Position numbers and translations under genes: made by a program
The notes under the pieces: generated by a model
The model's database searches: none
Told to the model about the DNA's origin: nothing
Seen by the model: the letters and a program-made list of their open reading frames with translations, nothing else
In this document: positions 51,946 to 61,078 of the stretch, in pieces
Layout of the letters: each line of letters starts with the position of its first letter
Numbering within the stretch: the stretch's first letter is position 1
Assembly: GCA_019421345.1 (NCBI GenBank)
Contig: JAHZFL010000014.1
Coordinates: 1-64,000, forward strand
Direction: 5' to 3'
DNA from: Roseburia sp.
GTDB taxonomy: Bacteria; Bacillota; Clostridia; Lachnospirales; Lachnospiraceae
DNA length: 64,000 nt

Positions 51946-52938
51946 ATGGGAAAAATATTGAGTATTGCAGTACCGGCATATAATGTGGAAAAATATTTGG
52001 AGCGATGCTTACAGTCGTTGGAGGTGGAGGAGCTTCTCACAAAGCTTGAGGTGCTCATCATCAATGACGGCTCCGTCGATGCGACGCCGGAGATTGCAAA
52101 GCGGTACTGTGAGAAATATCCGCAGACGTATTTTTTATATAACAAGGAAAACGGCGGGCATGGATCAGGCATCAATTACGGTATTCAGAAAGCAACGGGG
52201 AAATATTTTAAGGTGCTCGACGGCGACGACTGGCTGAATACGAAGGAGCTGCCGGAGTTTTTGCGTCTTTTGGAGGATTCGGATGCCGATATTGTGGCGG
52301 CGGATTTTTTGTGTGTGGAGGATGAGACAGACCGGATTTTGCAGGAAAAATATTGTACAAGGAACGAAGGTCAATATGCAAGCCTGTGTGAGCTTTCCAA
52401 GGGCGAGGTCGACGAGGTGATCAAAATGCATGCGCTCACGATCCGCACAAGTATTTTAAAGGAGCACGGGATCACGATCGACGAGCATTGCTATTATGTG
52501 GACTGCGAGTATATTACCTATCCGATTCCTTATGCCGGAACGGTCTATTTTTATCATAAGTTTATCTATATGTACCGCCTCGGAAGAAACGGACAGAGCA
52601 TGGATATTTTGAGCATGCAAAGAAATCGGGCGCAGCATATGCAGGTGTTAAGCAGTCTGTTAAGCTTTTATGATAAGCTTCCCGCCCTGCCGGAGGGCAA
52701 GCGTGCTTATATCGAGCGATGTATTGCGCAGGTGGTGGAGAATCAGTTTCAGATTTATATCAGCATGGGCTTTTGTAAGGGTATTTTTTCGGAGCTAAGG
52801 CGCTGGGATCAGGCGCTTAAAAGAAACTATCCGCGCATCTATGCGGCGACAAGAAAGAAAAGTATTACGCTGCTTCGGCGGACAGGGTATCTGGCTCTCC
52901 CGTTCGGAGCATTCGCATATCGGCTGGTAAAGGGCTAG
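51946..52938 (+). CDS. GT2 glycosyltransferase
   Basis: A 330-residue GT-A transferase. It has LSIAVPAYNVEKYLERCLQ, EVLIINDGSVDATPEIAKRY, NKENGGHGSGINYG and KVLDGDDWLNTKELPEFL, all expected in GT2. The acceptor side has YYVDCEYITYPIPYAGTVYF and YRLGRNGQSMD. The tail is basic (ATRKKSITLLRRTGY). It is ten bases after the previous gene. The strong promoter at 52951 begins just after it, so the ABC exporter genes that follow may be under separate control. Confidence 0.86.
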   Translation: MGKILSIAVPAYNVEKYLERCLQSLEVEELLTKLEVLIINDGSVDATPEIAKRYCEKYPQTYFLYNKENGGHGSGINYGIQKATGKYFKVLDGDDWLNTKELPEFLRLLEDSDADIVAADFLCVEDETDRILQEKYCTRNEGQYASLCELSKGEVDEVIKMHALTIRTSILKEHGITIDEHCYYVDCEYITYPIPYAGTVYFYHKFIYMYRLGRNGQSMDILSMQRNRAQHMQVLSSLLSFYDKLPALPEGKRAYIERCIAQVVENQFQIYISMGFCKGIFSELRRWDQALKRNYPRIYAATRKKSITLLRRTGYLALPFGAFAYRLVKG

Positions 52939-52950
52939 CGCAGGGGAATA

Positions 52951-52979
52951 TTGCCAAGCGCCGGAAGATACGGTATAAT
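52951..52979 (+). promoter_or_regulatory. Promoter for the second ABC exporter
   Basis: TTGCCA at 52951-52956, exactly 17 bases, TATAAT at 52974-52979. It lies 31 bases before the permease start and would serve the exporter and galactofuran genes. Confidence 0.65.
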
Positions 52980-53010
52980 TTCGTTACTATTTTGTGAGAG
53001 GTTCTAAGAG

Positions 53011-53784
53011 ATGAAGAAAAAGGGTTTGGTAGCTTACAAGGATCTGATGTATGAGCTGGTATCCAAGGATATTAAGCTAAAGTATCGCAGAAGCATTCTG
53101 GGATATTTGTGGAGTATTTTAAATCCGCTGATGATCATGCTCGTCATGGTGCTGGTGTTTTCCAGCATTTTTCGCTTTGATGTCGAAAATTATCCGGTCT
53201 ATCTGATCATCGGACAGATGATTTACAATTATGTGACGAATGCGACAAATCATGCCATGTATTCGATTACGGACAACAGCTCTCTTTTGAAAAAGGTCTA
53301 TGTGCCCAAATATATTTTCCCGTTTTCTAAGGCGACGAGCGATATGGTTGATTTTTTGTTTTCGCTTGGCGCGATGGTTTTGGTCATGGTGATCACGGGA
53401 ACAGAGTTTTCGATGTATCTGGTACTTTTGCCGTATGTAGCGCTGCAGTTATATGTGTTTACGTTGGGAATGAGTCTGTTTTTGTCGCAGGCGACTGTAT
53501 TTTTCCGTGACATGAGATATATTTACGCGGTATTTTTGACAGCATGGATGTACGCGACGCCGATTTTCTATCCGGTAAGTATTCTGCCGCCGAAAATCCA
53601 GTGGGTTGTGACACATCTAAATCCGTTGTACTATTATATAGAACAATTCCGGTGCATTGTGTTGGAGCGTGTGATGCCTTCCTTCCAGTTGTTTTACCGA
53701 GGGTGCATTATTTCGCTGCTTGTCTTTGCAATCGGGGCATGGTTTTTCCGAAAGAATCAGAATAAGTTTATTTTGTACATTTAA
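53011..53784 (+). CDS. Polysaccharide ABC exporter permease, second set
   Basis: A 257-residue ABC-2 permease with the N-terminal LVSKDIKLKYRRSILGYLWSI, six membrane segments, and FFRDMRYIYAVFLTAWMYATP with NPLYYYIEQFR. This layout fits TagG/RfbD-type exporters of wall teichoic acid, rhamnan or galactan. It is distant from the permease at 23751, so the two are not recent copies. It pairs with the ATPase 18 bases on. The tail ends KNQNKFILYI, which is a common C-terminal pattern in this family. Confidence 0.88.
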   Translation: MKKKGLVAYKDLMYELVSKDIKLKYRRSILGYLWSILNPLMIMLVMVLVFSSIFRFDVENYPVYLIIGQMIYNYVTNATNHAMYSITDNSSLLKKVYVPKYIFPFSKATSDMVDFLFSLGAMVLVMVITGTEFSMYLVLLPYVALQLYVFTLGMSLFLSQATVFFRDMRYIYAVFLTAWMYATPIFYPVSILPPKIQWVVTHLNPLYYYIEQFRCIVLERVMPSFQLFYRGCIISLLVFAIGAWFFRKNQNKFILYI

Positions 53785-53802
53785 AGGGAGAGACACAAAC
53801 TG

Positions 53803-54540
53803 ATGGATGAAAAGTATATGATTGACGTCGATAATGTTACGGTCCGGTTTAATATGGCGTCGGAAAAGGTAGATAATCTCAAGGAATATTTTGTAAAAAT
53901 GTTAAAGCACCAGCTAATGTTTCAGGAGTTCCTGGCGCTTAAGGATGTGTCGCTTAAGATCAGACCGGGCGAGGCATGGGGCTTGGTCGGCACGAACGGA
54001 GCTGGAAAGTCAACGATGCTAAAGCTTATCAGCGGCATCTTAACGCCGCATAAGGGCAGCGTGCAGGTGAACGGAACGATCGCGCCGCTCATTGAGCTTG
54101 GCGCAGGGTTTGATATGGAGCTGACGGCAAGAGAGAATATCTATTTGAATGGCACATTGCTGGGGCATTCCAGAAGGTTTATGGACGAGCATTTTGACGA
54201 GATCGTAGATTTTGCAGAGCTTTGGGATTTTTTAGATGTTCCGATCAAGAATTATTCCTCCGGTATGCAGGCGAGAATCGGATTTTCCATTGCGACGATG
54301 GTAAGACCGGACATCCTGATCGTGGATGAGGTTTTGTCAGTCGGAGATTTTAAGTTCCGGGAAAAATGCAATGCGCGTATGGAGGAGATGCTCTCGTCGG
54401 GAACGACGCTGCTTTTGGTATCGCATTCGATGGAGGATATTTTGAAGCTTTGCGATCATGCGGCATGGCTGGATAAGGGCGTGCTGAAAATGAGCGGCGA
54501 GGTGCAGGCGGTAACGGAGGCATATGTCAAAGGAGTATAG
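53803..54540 (+). CDS. Polysaccharide ABC exporter ATPase, second set
   Basis: A 245-residue ATPase of the TagH/RfbE kind with the nucleotide domain only. It has FLALKDVSLKIRPGEAWGL, VGTNGAGKSTMLKLI (Walker A), IELGAGFDMELTARENIYLN, NYSSGMQARIGFSIATM (signature) and DILIVDEVLSVGD (Walker B). There is no C-terminal sugar-binding domain, unlike the ATPase at 24595, so its export would not depend on a capped chain end. It is followed by the galactofuran genes, suggesting galactofuran export. Confidence 0.9.
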   Translation: MDEKYMIDVDNVTVRFNMASEKVDNLKEYFVKMLKHQLMFQEFLALKDVSLKIRPGEAWGLVGTNGAGKSTMLKLISGILTPHKGSVQVNGTIAPLIELGAGFDMELTARENIYLNGTLLGHSRRFMDEHFDEIVDFAELWDFLDVPIKNYSSGMQARIGFSIATMVRPDILIVDEVLSVGDFKFREKCNARMEEMLSSGTTLLLVSHSMEDILKLCDHAAWLDKGVLKMSGEVQAVTEAYVKGV

Positions 54541-54545
54541 GCGGG

Positions 54546-56366
54546 ATGCAGATCCAAAAAATTGAATTTCCAAACAGCATGGAAGCGGACATGGGGAAGC
54601 TGTACCTGCATGGGTCAGAGAACGGCATACAAATGACGGAAACGGGAGGAGTGAAGGTGCGTGATCCCGGCTTTGTCCGCTTTGATACTTATTTTAATGC
54701 AGTTTCGATTGAAAAATGGAAATACTATACAGAATTAAAGCAGTTGGCGTTCTGCTTTGAGGCAGCGGGAGATTTTTTACTGACGGTGTGGAATGCGTGG
54801 GAGAAAGAGGATGGAACGCTGGAAAAAGCGAAGCTTGCCTCTCTTTCCGCCGCAGAGGAGCAAAGGGCGGCGTACCGGATAGAAATTCCGCTGGATCGAT
54901 GTGAGAGGGGCATTCTCTATGCAGAATTGAAAGCGTCGCAGGGAGAGGAAGCGGTCTTTTACGACGGTGAGTATGTGACAGAGCAGAATGCAGTGCAGGA
55001 CATTGCATTGGCGGTCGCGATCTGCACCTATAAAAGAGAGAAGTATCTCTATCGAAATCTGGATCTGCTGTATCAAAGGCTGTGGGAGAATGAGGATTCC
55101 GTTCTGTATCATAAGCTGCACACGATTGTTGTCGATAACGGAAGGTCGATCGCACCGGAGAAAACGTGGGAGGGACTTTCTGTTTATCCAAATAAAAATG
55201 CGGGAGGTGCGGCGGGCTTTACAAGAGGGATCATAGAGGCAAAAAGGAATGGGAGCTTTTCGCATATACTTCTGATGGATGACGATGTACGGATAAATCC
55301 GGCTGCGCTTGAGCGCACCTATGTATTTCTTAGCATGCTAAAGCCTGCGTATCGGGATGCGATGGTCGGCGGCGCGATGCTGCGTCTTGATTATGGTTTC
55401 GTGCAGCAGGAAGCGGGCGGCTGCTACCGGGCAGGGCACATCACCTCGCTTCACACCGGAGTTGATCTGCGGGAGGCGGAAGCAGTCATAAAAAATGAAA
55501 GCCTTGAAAGGGCGGATTACAATGCGTGGTGGTACTGCTGTATTCCCATGCATGTGATAGAAAAAGCAGGACTGCCGCTGCCCTTATTTCTTCACAATGA
55601 CGATGTTGAGTACGGACTGCGCTGCGGTACGGAGATTATCCGAATGAATGGGATCTGCGTCTGGCATGCGGCGTTTGAGCATAAGCGCCCCTCGGCAAAT
55701 GAGTATTACGACGTTCGCAATGCGCTGATCGTAAATGCGCTGTATGGGCAGGATGAGAGCGGCAGCGGTGCGGTTCGTATGGTCGTGCGGCGGATGCTCA
55801 CAAATCTGTTTCGCTACCGCTATCGTGACATCAGACTGAGTGCGCGCGCTGTAAGGGACTTTCTGCGCGGACCAAAGTGGCTTATGGAGCAGGATGCCGA
55901 GAAGCTTCATCAGGAGATTGTCGCGGCGGGCTACCGTTACTGTGAGGAGTATGAGGGGCAATGGGAGGAGCGAAACGAGGAGGTGCTTGCCGGGCTTTTG
56001 GCGGGAAGAAGCAATTCGAGTCAGATCGAACGAAAGAAGCTGCTTTCACTCAACGGCTGGCTGCTTCCGGCAAGGAAAGACGACGCTCCGACACCGGTGA
56101 TGGCAGGGGACAGCCCCCATGCGTGCTACCGCAGAAGGCGGGTGTTTATCTATGATCCGGATACAAGGCTGGGATTTTATACAGGAAAAGAGATCAGAGA
56201 GCTGTTTTCCCTTGCGGGAACGGTTTTTAGAATTTATATGGAACTGAAAAAACATTACAAGCCTGTGGTGAAAGCATATTGTGCGCACAGGAAGGAGCTT
56301 GGCTCGGAGACATTTTGGAGCAGATATTTGGAGTTAGGAGGACGTCAAAATGAAAACAAGTTATGA
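54546..56366 (+). CDS. GlfT2-like galactofuranosyltransferase
   Basis: A 606-residue enzyme matching GlfT2. A beta-rich N-terminal domain (DTYFNAVSIEKWKYYTELKQ) precedes a GT-A domain with AVAICTYKREKYLYRNLDLL, NAGGAAGFTRGI and the metal motif ILLMDDDVRINPAALERT. The acceptor region has WWYCCIPMHVIEKAGLPLPL, HNDDVEYGLR and VWHAAFEHKRPS, and a C-terminal helical domain follows. GlfT2 polymerises UDP-galactofuranose into a galactan. A similar enzyme at 57475 and the mutase between them make a functional group. The gene overlaps glf by 17 bases. Confidence 0.88.
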   Translation: MQIQKIEFPNSMEADMGKLYLHGSENGIQMTETGGVKVRDPGFVRFDTYFNAVSIEKWKYYTELKQLAFCFEAAGDFLLTVWNAWEKEDGTLEKAKLASLSAAEEQRAAYRIEIPLDRCERGILYAELKASQGEEAVFYDGEYVTEQNAVQDIALAVAICTYKREKYLYRNLDLLYQRLWENEDSVLYHKLHTIVVDNGRSIAPEKTWEGLSVYPNKNAGGAAGFTRGIIEAKRNGSFSHILLMDDDVRINPAALERTYVFLSMLKPAYRDAMVGGAMLRLDYGFVQQEAGGCYRAGHITSLHTGVDLREAEAVIKNESLERADYNAWWYCCIPMHVIEKAGLPLPLFLHNDDVEYGLRCGTEIIRMNGICVWHAAFEHKRPSANEYYDVRNALIVNALYGQDESGSGAVRMVVRRMLTNLFRYRYRDIRLSARAVRDFLRGPKWLMEQDAEKLHQEIVAAGYRYCEEYEGQWEERNEEVLAGLLAGRSNSSQIERKKLLSLNGWLLPARKDDAPTPVMAGDSPHACYRRRRVFIYDPDTRLGFYTGKEIRELFSLAGTVFRIYMELKKHYKPVVKAYCAHRKELGSETFWSRYLELGGRQNENKL

Positions 56367-57456
56367 TTATCTGGTAGTTGGAGCAGGTCTTTACGGAGCG
56401 GTCTTTGCATATGAGGCAAAGAAAAAGGGAAAGAGCTGTCTTGTGATCGACAAGCGGCCGCACATTGCAGGAAATGTATACTGTGAGAATGTGCATGGAA
56501 TCAATGTGCATAAATATGGCGCGCATATTTTTCATACCTCCGACAAAAAAATCTGGGATTATGTCAATCAGTTTGCGGAATTTAATCATTACATTAACTC
56601 ACCGGTGGCAGTCTATAAGGATGAGTTATACAATCTCCCGTTTAATATGAATACGTTCAGTAAGATGTGGGGCGTGCGTACGCCGGAGGAGGCACAGAAG
56701 AAGATCAGGGAGCAGATTGAGAAGCTTCATATCACAGAGCCGAAGAATCTGGAGGAGCAGGCGCTTTCGCTTGTCGGCACAGATGTGTATGAAAAGCTGA
56801 TCAAGGGTTATACGGAAAAGCAGTGGGGACGCGACTGCAAGGAGCTGCCTGCGTTTATTATCCAAAGGCTTCCGCTGCGCTTTATCTATGATAACAATTA
56901 TTTCAACGACAGGTATCAGGGTATTCCGATCGGCGGTTATACCGCAATCGTGGAAAAGATGCTGGACGGTATGGATGTGCTGTTAGATACGGATTACTTC
57001 GCGTTTATCAAGGAACATGAAAATATAGCGCCAAAGACGATATTTACCGGTATGATCGATGAGTTTTATGATTTCCGGCTTGGTGTGCTGGAGTATCGGA
57101 CGGTTCGCTTTGAGACGGAGGAATTAGACTGCGAGAACTATCAGGGAAATGCCGTGGTGAATTATACAGAGCGTGAGGTGCCGTATACGAGGATCATCGA
57201 GCATAAGCATTTTGAATTCGGAAAGCAGCCGACGACCGTGATCTCCAGAGAGTATTCCAAGGAATGGGAAAAGGGAGACGAGCCGTATTATCCGGTAAAT
57301 AATGAGAAAAACAACGAGCTTTATAAGAAATACGAGGAGCTGGCGAAGAAAGAGCAGAAGGTTATTTTTGGCGGACGTCTCGGCGGTTATAAATATTATG
57401 ACATGGATAAGGTCATTGCGGCGGCGCTGCAGATGTGTGAGAGCGAGCTGAAATAG
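56350..57456 (+). CDS. glf: UDP-galactopyranose mutase
   Basis: A 368-residue FAD enzyme that makes UDP-galactofuranose from UDP-galactopyranose. It has the FAD loop DYLVVGAGLYGAVFAYEA, IDKRPHIAGNVYCE, GAHIFHTSDKKIWDYVNQF, the Arg-rich KGYTEKQWGRDCKELP and PIGGYTAIVEKML; it is the usual length. The next genes up and down are both galactofuranosyltransferases, so its product is used here. The ATG at 56350 is inside the end of the preceding gene and has GGAGGA nearby. Confidence 0.95.
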   Translation: MKTSYDYLVVGAGLYGAVFAYEAKKKGKSCLVIDKRPHIAGNVYCENVHGINVHKYGAHIFHTSDKKIWDYVNQFAEFNHYINSPVAVYKDELYNLPFNMNTFSKMWGVRTPEEAQKKIREQIEKLHITEPKNLEEQALSLVGTDVYEKLIKGYTEKQWGRDCKELPAFIIQRLPLRFIYDNNYFNDRYQGIPIGGYTAIVEKMLDGMDVLLDTDYFAFIKEHENIAPKTIFTGMIDEFYDFRLGVLEYRTVRFETEELDCENYQGNAVVNYTEREVPYTRIIEHKHFEFGKQPTTVISREYSKEWEKGDEPYYPVNNEKNNELYKKYEELAKKEQKVIFGGRLGGYKYYDMDKVIAAALQMCESELK

Positions 57457-57474
57457 TTAGGAGAGGAATCAGGT

Positions 57475-59271
57475 ATGGATATTCAGAAGATTTTATTCCC
57501 GGAGGTGGGAAGGTGCACCGAAACAGAGCTGTATTTCCGATTGGGAAAGAAAACCGAATATCGCGGAGACAAAAAAAGTATTACCTTTCGCAAGCATGCG
57601 GTTGTGACCTTCGACACATATTTCAATGGATTTTCGATTGAGAAATGGATGAAGTATACAGTATTGCAGCAGTTAGCGCTTCGGCTGTCCCTGTCCGGAA
57701 AATTTAAGGTGACGCTGCTTGGTAAGGAGCAGATCCATAAGGACATCCTGACAAAGGTGATCAGCGAGACCGTTGTGGAGTGCGACGGCAGAGGTGACTT
57801 TGAATTTCCTTATACGCTTGGAGAGAAGAAGGGTATGTATACCTTCTGTCTGGAGGCGCTTTCGGATGGAGCGTGCTTCTTTGGTGGCACATATATCACC
57901 GACGTTGCGCAGGAGCGTATCCGCGATGTAAAGATCGGAATCGCAATCTGTACCTTTAAACGAGAAGCGTTTGTCGAAAAAAATATCAGAATCTTAAACG
58001 AGGAGATATTAAATAATCCTGCTTCTCCGCTGTATGGACGTATGAAGGTGTTTATTGCCGATAACGGAAAATCTCTTGACAGAGAGCGCCTGTCGTCTGA
58101 GCATATTTGTATCAATCCAAACAGAAATCTCGGAGGAGCCGGAGGCTTCACGCGCGATCTGATTGAGATGATGAATCATAACGAGGAGCTTGGAATCACA
58201 CACGCGCTGTTAATGGATGATGATATTGTGATCGAGCCGGAGGCACTCGTAAAGACCTACCGGATCCTTTCACTGCTAAAGGACGATTATGAGGACGCCT
58301 TTGTGGGCGGTGCGATGCTGCGCCTTGACAAGCAGGCGATTCAGGTAGAGGCGGGCGCCTCATGGAATGGCGGGCACTTAAATTCCTTAAAGCACAATTT
58401 AAACCTGAAGAAATGCAAGTCCTGCCTTTATAACGAGGTGGAGGAGTATACGGAGTTCAACGCTTGGTGGTACTGCTGTTTCCCAATGAAGATCGTGACA
58501 CCGGACAATCTGCCGCTGCCGATCTTTATCCGCGGAGACGATCTGGAATACGGGCTTCGCAACATGAAGCATTTGATCCTGATGAACGGAATCTGTGTCT
58601 GGCATGAGCCGTTTGAGAATAAGTATTCCTCGTTTTTGGAGTACTACATCATGCGCAATCAGTTGATTGATAACTCCTTTCATTGCCAGTGGTATGGGGC
58701 AAAGCAGCTTGCAAAGTCGATGCTTGGTCATTGCATGAGAGAGATCATGTTCTACCGCTATAAAAATGTCGATCTGTATCTGCGGGGGATCAGGGACTTC
58801 TTAAAAGGGCCAAAGTGGCTTATGAAGCAGGACGGCGAAGCGCTGCATCAGTCTGTGATGGCAGCAGGATATAAGGCACAGGAGCTTGAACAGTTGGATA
58901 TGGCGTTTAACTATCCGGTATATCAGGAAAGCTATGAGTATGTAGATAATAAAAAGTCAAAGATCAAGCGGCTTTTGACCTTTAACGGACTTTTTCTGCG
59001 GGCGAAGGGAACAAATATCATTCCGATGGCGGCTGCGAGACCGGTCCATTTTTACAGGAAGAAGCGTGTCATGCAGTATGATGTGACAAGTAAAAAAGCA
59101 TTTATCACCGAGAAGTCCGTGGGAGCATCCCTAAAATATATGGGCAAGGTGTTCGGGCTGATCTGCGTGCTGCCGTTTCGGTTAAAAAAGGCGCAGCAGG
59201 CATATCGCACGGAGGGCATGCGCCTTCGCGCGCTTGCGTTCTGGAATGAGTTTTTAGGTCTTGATTCCTAA
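57475..59271 (+). CDS. GlfT2-like galactofuranosyltransferase
   Basis: A 598-residue paralogue of the enzyme at 54546. It shows TFDTYFNGFSIEKWMKYTVL, IGIAICTFKREAFVEKNIRI, NPNRNLGGAGGFTRDLIEM, LLMDDDIVIEPEALVKTY, FIRGDDLEYGLRN and VWHEPFENKYSS, so every key motif is there. In mycobacteria GlfT1 and GlfT2 act in order to start and extend galactan; two enzymes here could do the same, but which is the initiator cannot be told from the sequence. It is 18 bases after glf. Confidence 0.88.
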   Translation: MDIQKILFPEVGRCTETELYFRLGKKTEYRGDKKSITFRKHAVVTFDTYFNGFSIEKWMKYTVLQQLALRLSLSGKFKVTLLGKEQIHKDILTKVISETVVECDGRGDFEFPYTLGEKKGMYTFCLEALSDGACFFGGTYITDVAQERIRDVKIGIAICTFKREAFVEKNIRILNEEILNNPASPLYGRMKVFIADNGKSLDRERLSSEHICINPNRNLGGAGGFTRDLIEMMNHNEELGITHALLMDDDIVIEPEALVKTYRILSLLKDDYEDAFVGGAMLRLDKQAIQVEAGASWNGGHLNSLKHNLNLKKCKSCLYNEVEEYTEFNAWWYCCFPMKIVTPDNLPLPIFIRGDDLEYGLRNMKHLILMNGICVWHEPFENKYSSFLEYYIMRNQLIDNSFHCQWYGAKQLAKSMLGHCMREIMFYRYKNVDLYLRGIRDFLKGPKWLMKQDGEALHQSVMAAGYKAQELEQLDMAFNYPVYQESYEYVDNKKSKIKRLLTFNGLFLRAKGTNIIPMAAARPVHFYRKKRVMQYDVTSKKAFITEKSVGASLKYMGKVFGLICVLPFRLKKAQQAYRTEGMRLRALAFWNEFLGLDS

Positions 59272-59307
59272 GAGAAAAAATTGCGACACTTTGGAATGGA
59301 GAAAAAT

Positions 59308-61053
59308 ATGAAGAAAAAAATCGTAATTGCAGCCGTGCTTGTTGCATATCTGGGACTCTCAGCGGCAGTCGTCTCCGGTGTTTTTGAGAAAAAGGAGGAG
59401 CCGCCCGCAGTGGTGGAGGAGGAGCCAAAGGAGGTAGACCCTATCGACGCTGCTCTTGCAGAAAGAACGTTTGAGGTCGTCGAAAATACGCTGGAATATG
59501 CAGCGCCGGGGCAGTCGGGGCTGTATCAGGAAACAGAGGACGTGCTGCTGTTAGAGGAGGATAAGCAGAATCTGCTCTCGCGCTATCAGCTTCCGCCGCT
59601 TGTGAGAATGGACGAGAAGGATGCGGCGGGGAAAATGTCAAACCTGCAGGTGCTTCAAAGGATCGAGACGCTTGGGGCGGATGTGCTATCCTTTTACACA
59701 CCGGAGTATTACTGGAAGAAAATTTATAATGATTCGATCACAACAGTGAAAGATGCGATTTCCTTTGACGAGCATGTGACATTTTCGGGCACGCGGGCAT
59801 CTGAATTAAACGCATTACTGCAGACAAGCGCAAATGTTGTTATTGATATTGCAGCAAAAGAGCTTCTTTTGGACGAGACGATCCGTGTGCCGTCCAATGT
59901 AAGCATTGAGGGAAACGGCGTGATCGTAAACGGAGAGGAAAACGTTCCCTATGCTGTCTTATTGGAAAATACACAGAATGCTGCCGTCAAGGGCATGCGA
60001 CTGCTTGGCGGTTTTGAGCAGGGCATTTATATCATCCGATCGAACAGGGTGCTGATTTACGGAAATGAGATCACCAATGCGGTTCATAAGGCGCTCTGCG
60101 TTATGGACGATAATCAGTATGTAAACCTTGTGGGAAACTCGATCCATGAGAATGGAAACGGTTCTGTTTTTCTGAACGGAGAGATCACAAACTGTATCAT
60201 CCAGCATAATGCCGTGTATCAGAACCGGGGGACAAGAAATCTGACGGCGGGGATCGTATTTTCATCTATGATCGTGGAAGACCCGTATACACCGTACAAT
60301 GAATTTTTAGATGAATATCTGTACGATCTGAAAAAGACGCCGAATCATAACGTGGTCATGGATAATTTGATCCAGGGAAATTATTCCTCCGGCTTCTATT
60401 CGGACGGCGCATATCTCAATTATGTGATCGACAATGTGATCGAGGATAATGAAAAAGAGGGTATGTGCTTAGACTATGGAACGTTCGGAACTTATGTCAG
60501 CGGCAATACGATCCAAAGAAACGGCGAGAGAAACCGCCAGACGGACGAGGATCTTGAGGCTGACTTCATTCTCGGCGCCGGAAGGCTGCCGGATGGTTCC
60601 TCTACGGCAAAGCTGCCAGGCATTTCCATTGATAACTCTGCCTATAATATTGTATATAATAATAATATCAATGAGAATTCAGGAAGCGGGGTGAAAATGG
60701 TTAGATCAGGTTACCGGAATGTAATTTTGTCAAATCTGATCACGGATAATAACGCCGGACAAAACGAGGCATATCACGGCTTTGGAATCGAGCTTGGTCA
60801 TGCAAGCACGCCGGACGAGCCGGTCAAGGGACTGGACTTTACGGCAGATTATGAAAATATCCTTGCAAGAAATATCATTTCCGGTCATCATTATTCGGGA
60901 ATTTATATCGGGGAGGACTGCTACTGCAACGACCTGATTGACAATGTGATTTTGGACTGCACGCAGTTTTCGGTTGAGAATTTCAGCAGTTACTTTAACA
61001 GTGCAGTTGGAAATAATACCAATGTGGGCACATTAAGCTTTACGCTTGAGTAA
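59308..61053 (+). CDS. Exported right-handed beta-helix protein
   Basis: A 581-residue protein with an N-terminal membrane or signal segment (residues 2-25), a Pro/Glu-rich stretch to about 45, and then a long parallel beta-helix (about 200-560). The repeats have the usual Asn-rich turns (LIYGNEITNAVH, LVGNSIHENGNGS, ISIDNSAYNIVYNNNINENSGSG). The fold is that of pectate lyase, NosD and C5-epimerase families. Near a polysaccharide locus it might cut, epimerise or bind the polymer outside the cell, but no catalytic set is clear. The preferred start is 59308; TTG 59281 and ATG 59296 are alternatives. The next gene starts 25 bases on. Confidence 0.7.
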   Translation: MKKKIVIAAVLVAYLGLSAAVVSGVFEKKEEPPAVVEEEPKEVDPIDAALAERTFEVVENTLEYAAPGQSGLYQETEDVLLLEEDKQNLLSRYQLPPLVRMDEKDAAGKMSNLQVLQRIETLGADVLSFYTPEYYWKKIYNDSITTVKDAISFDEHVTFSGTRASELNALLQTSANVVIDIAAKELLLDETIRVPSNVSIEGNGVIVNGEENVPYAVLLENTQNAAVKGMRLLGGFEQGIYIIRSNRVLIYGNEITNAVHKALCVMDDNQYVNLVGNSIHENGNGSVFLNGEITNCIIQHNAVYQNRGTRNLTAGIVFSSMIVEDPYTPYNEFLDEYLYDLKKTPNHNVVMDNLIQGNYSSGFYSDGAYLNYVIDNVIEDNEKEGMCLDYGTFGTYVSGNTIQRNGERNRQTDEDLEADFILGAGRLPDGSSTAKLPGISIDNSAYNIVYNNNINENSGSGVKMVRSGYRNVILSNLITDNNAGQNEAYHGFGIELGHASTPDEPVKGLDFTADYENILARNIISGHHYSGIYIGEDCYCNDLIDNVILDCTQFSVENFSSYFNSAVGNNTNVGTLSFTLE

Positions 61054-61078
61054 TTGGAGGAAGCAGAGGAGGAAAAGA

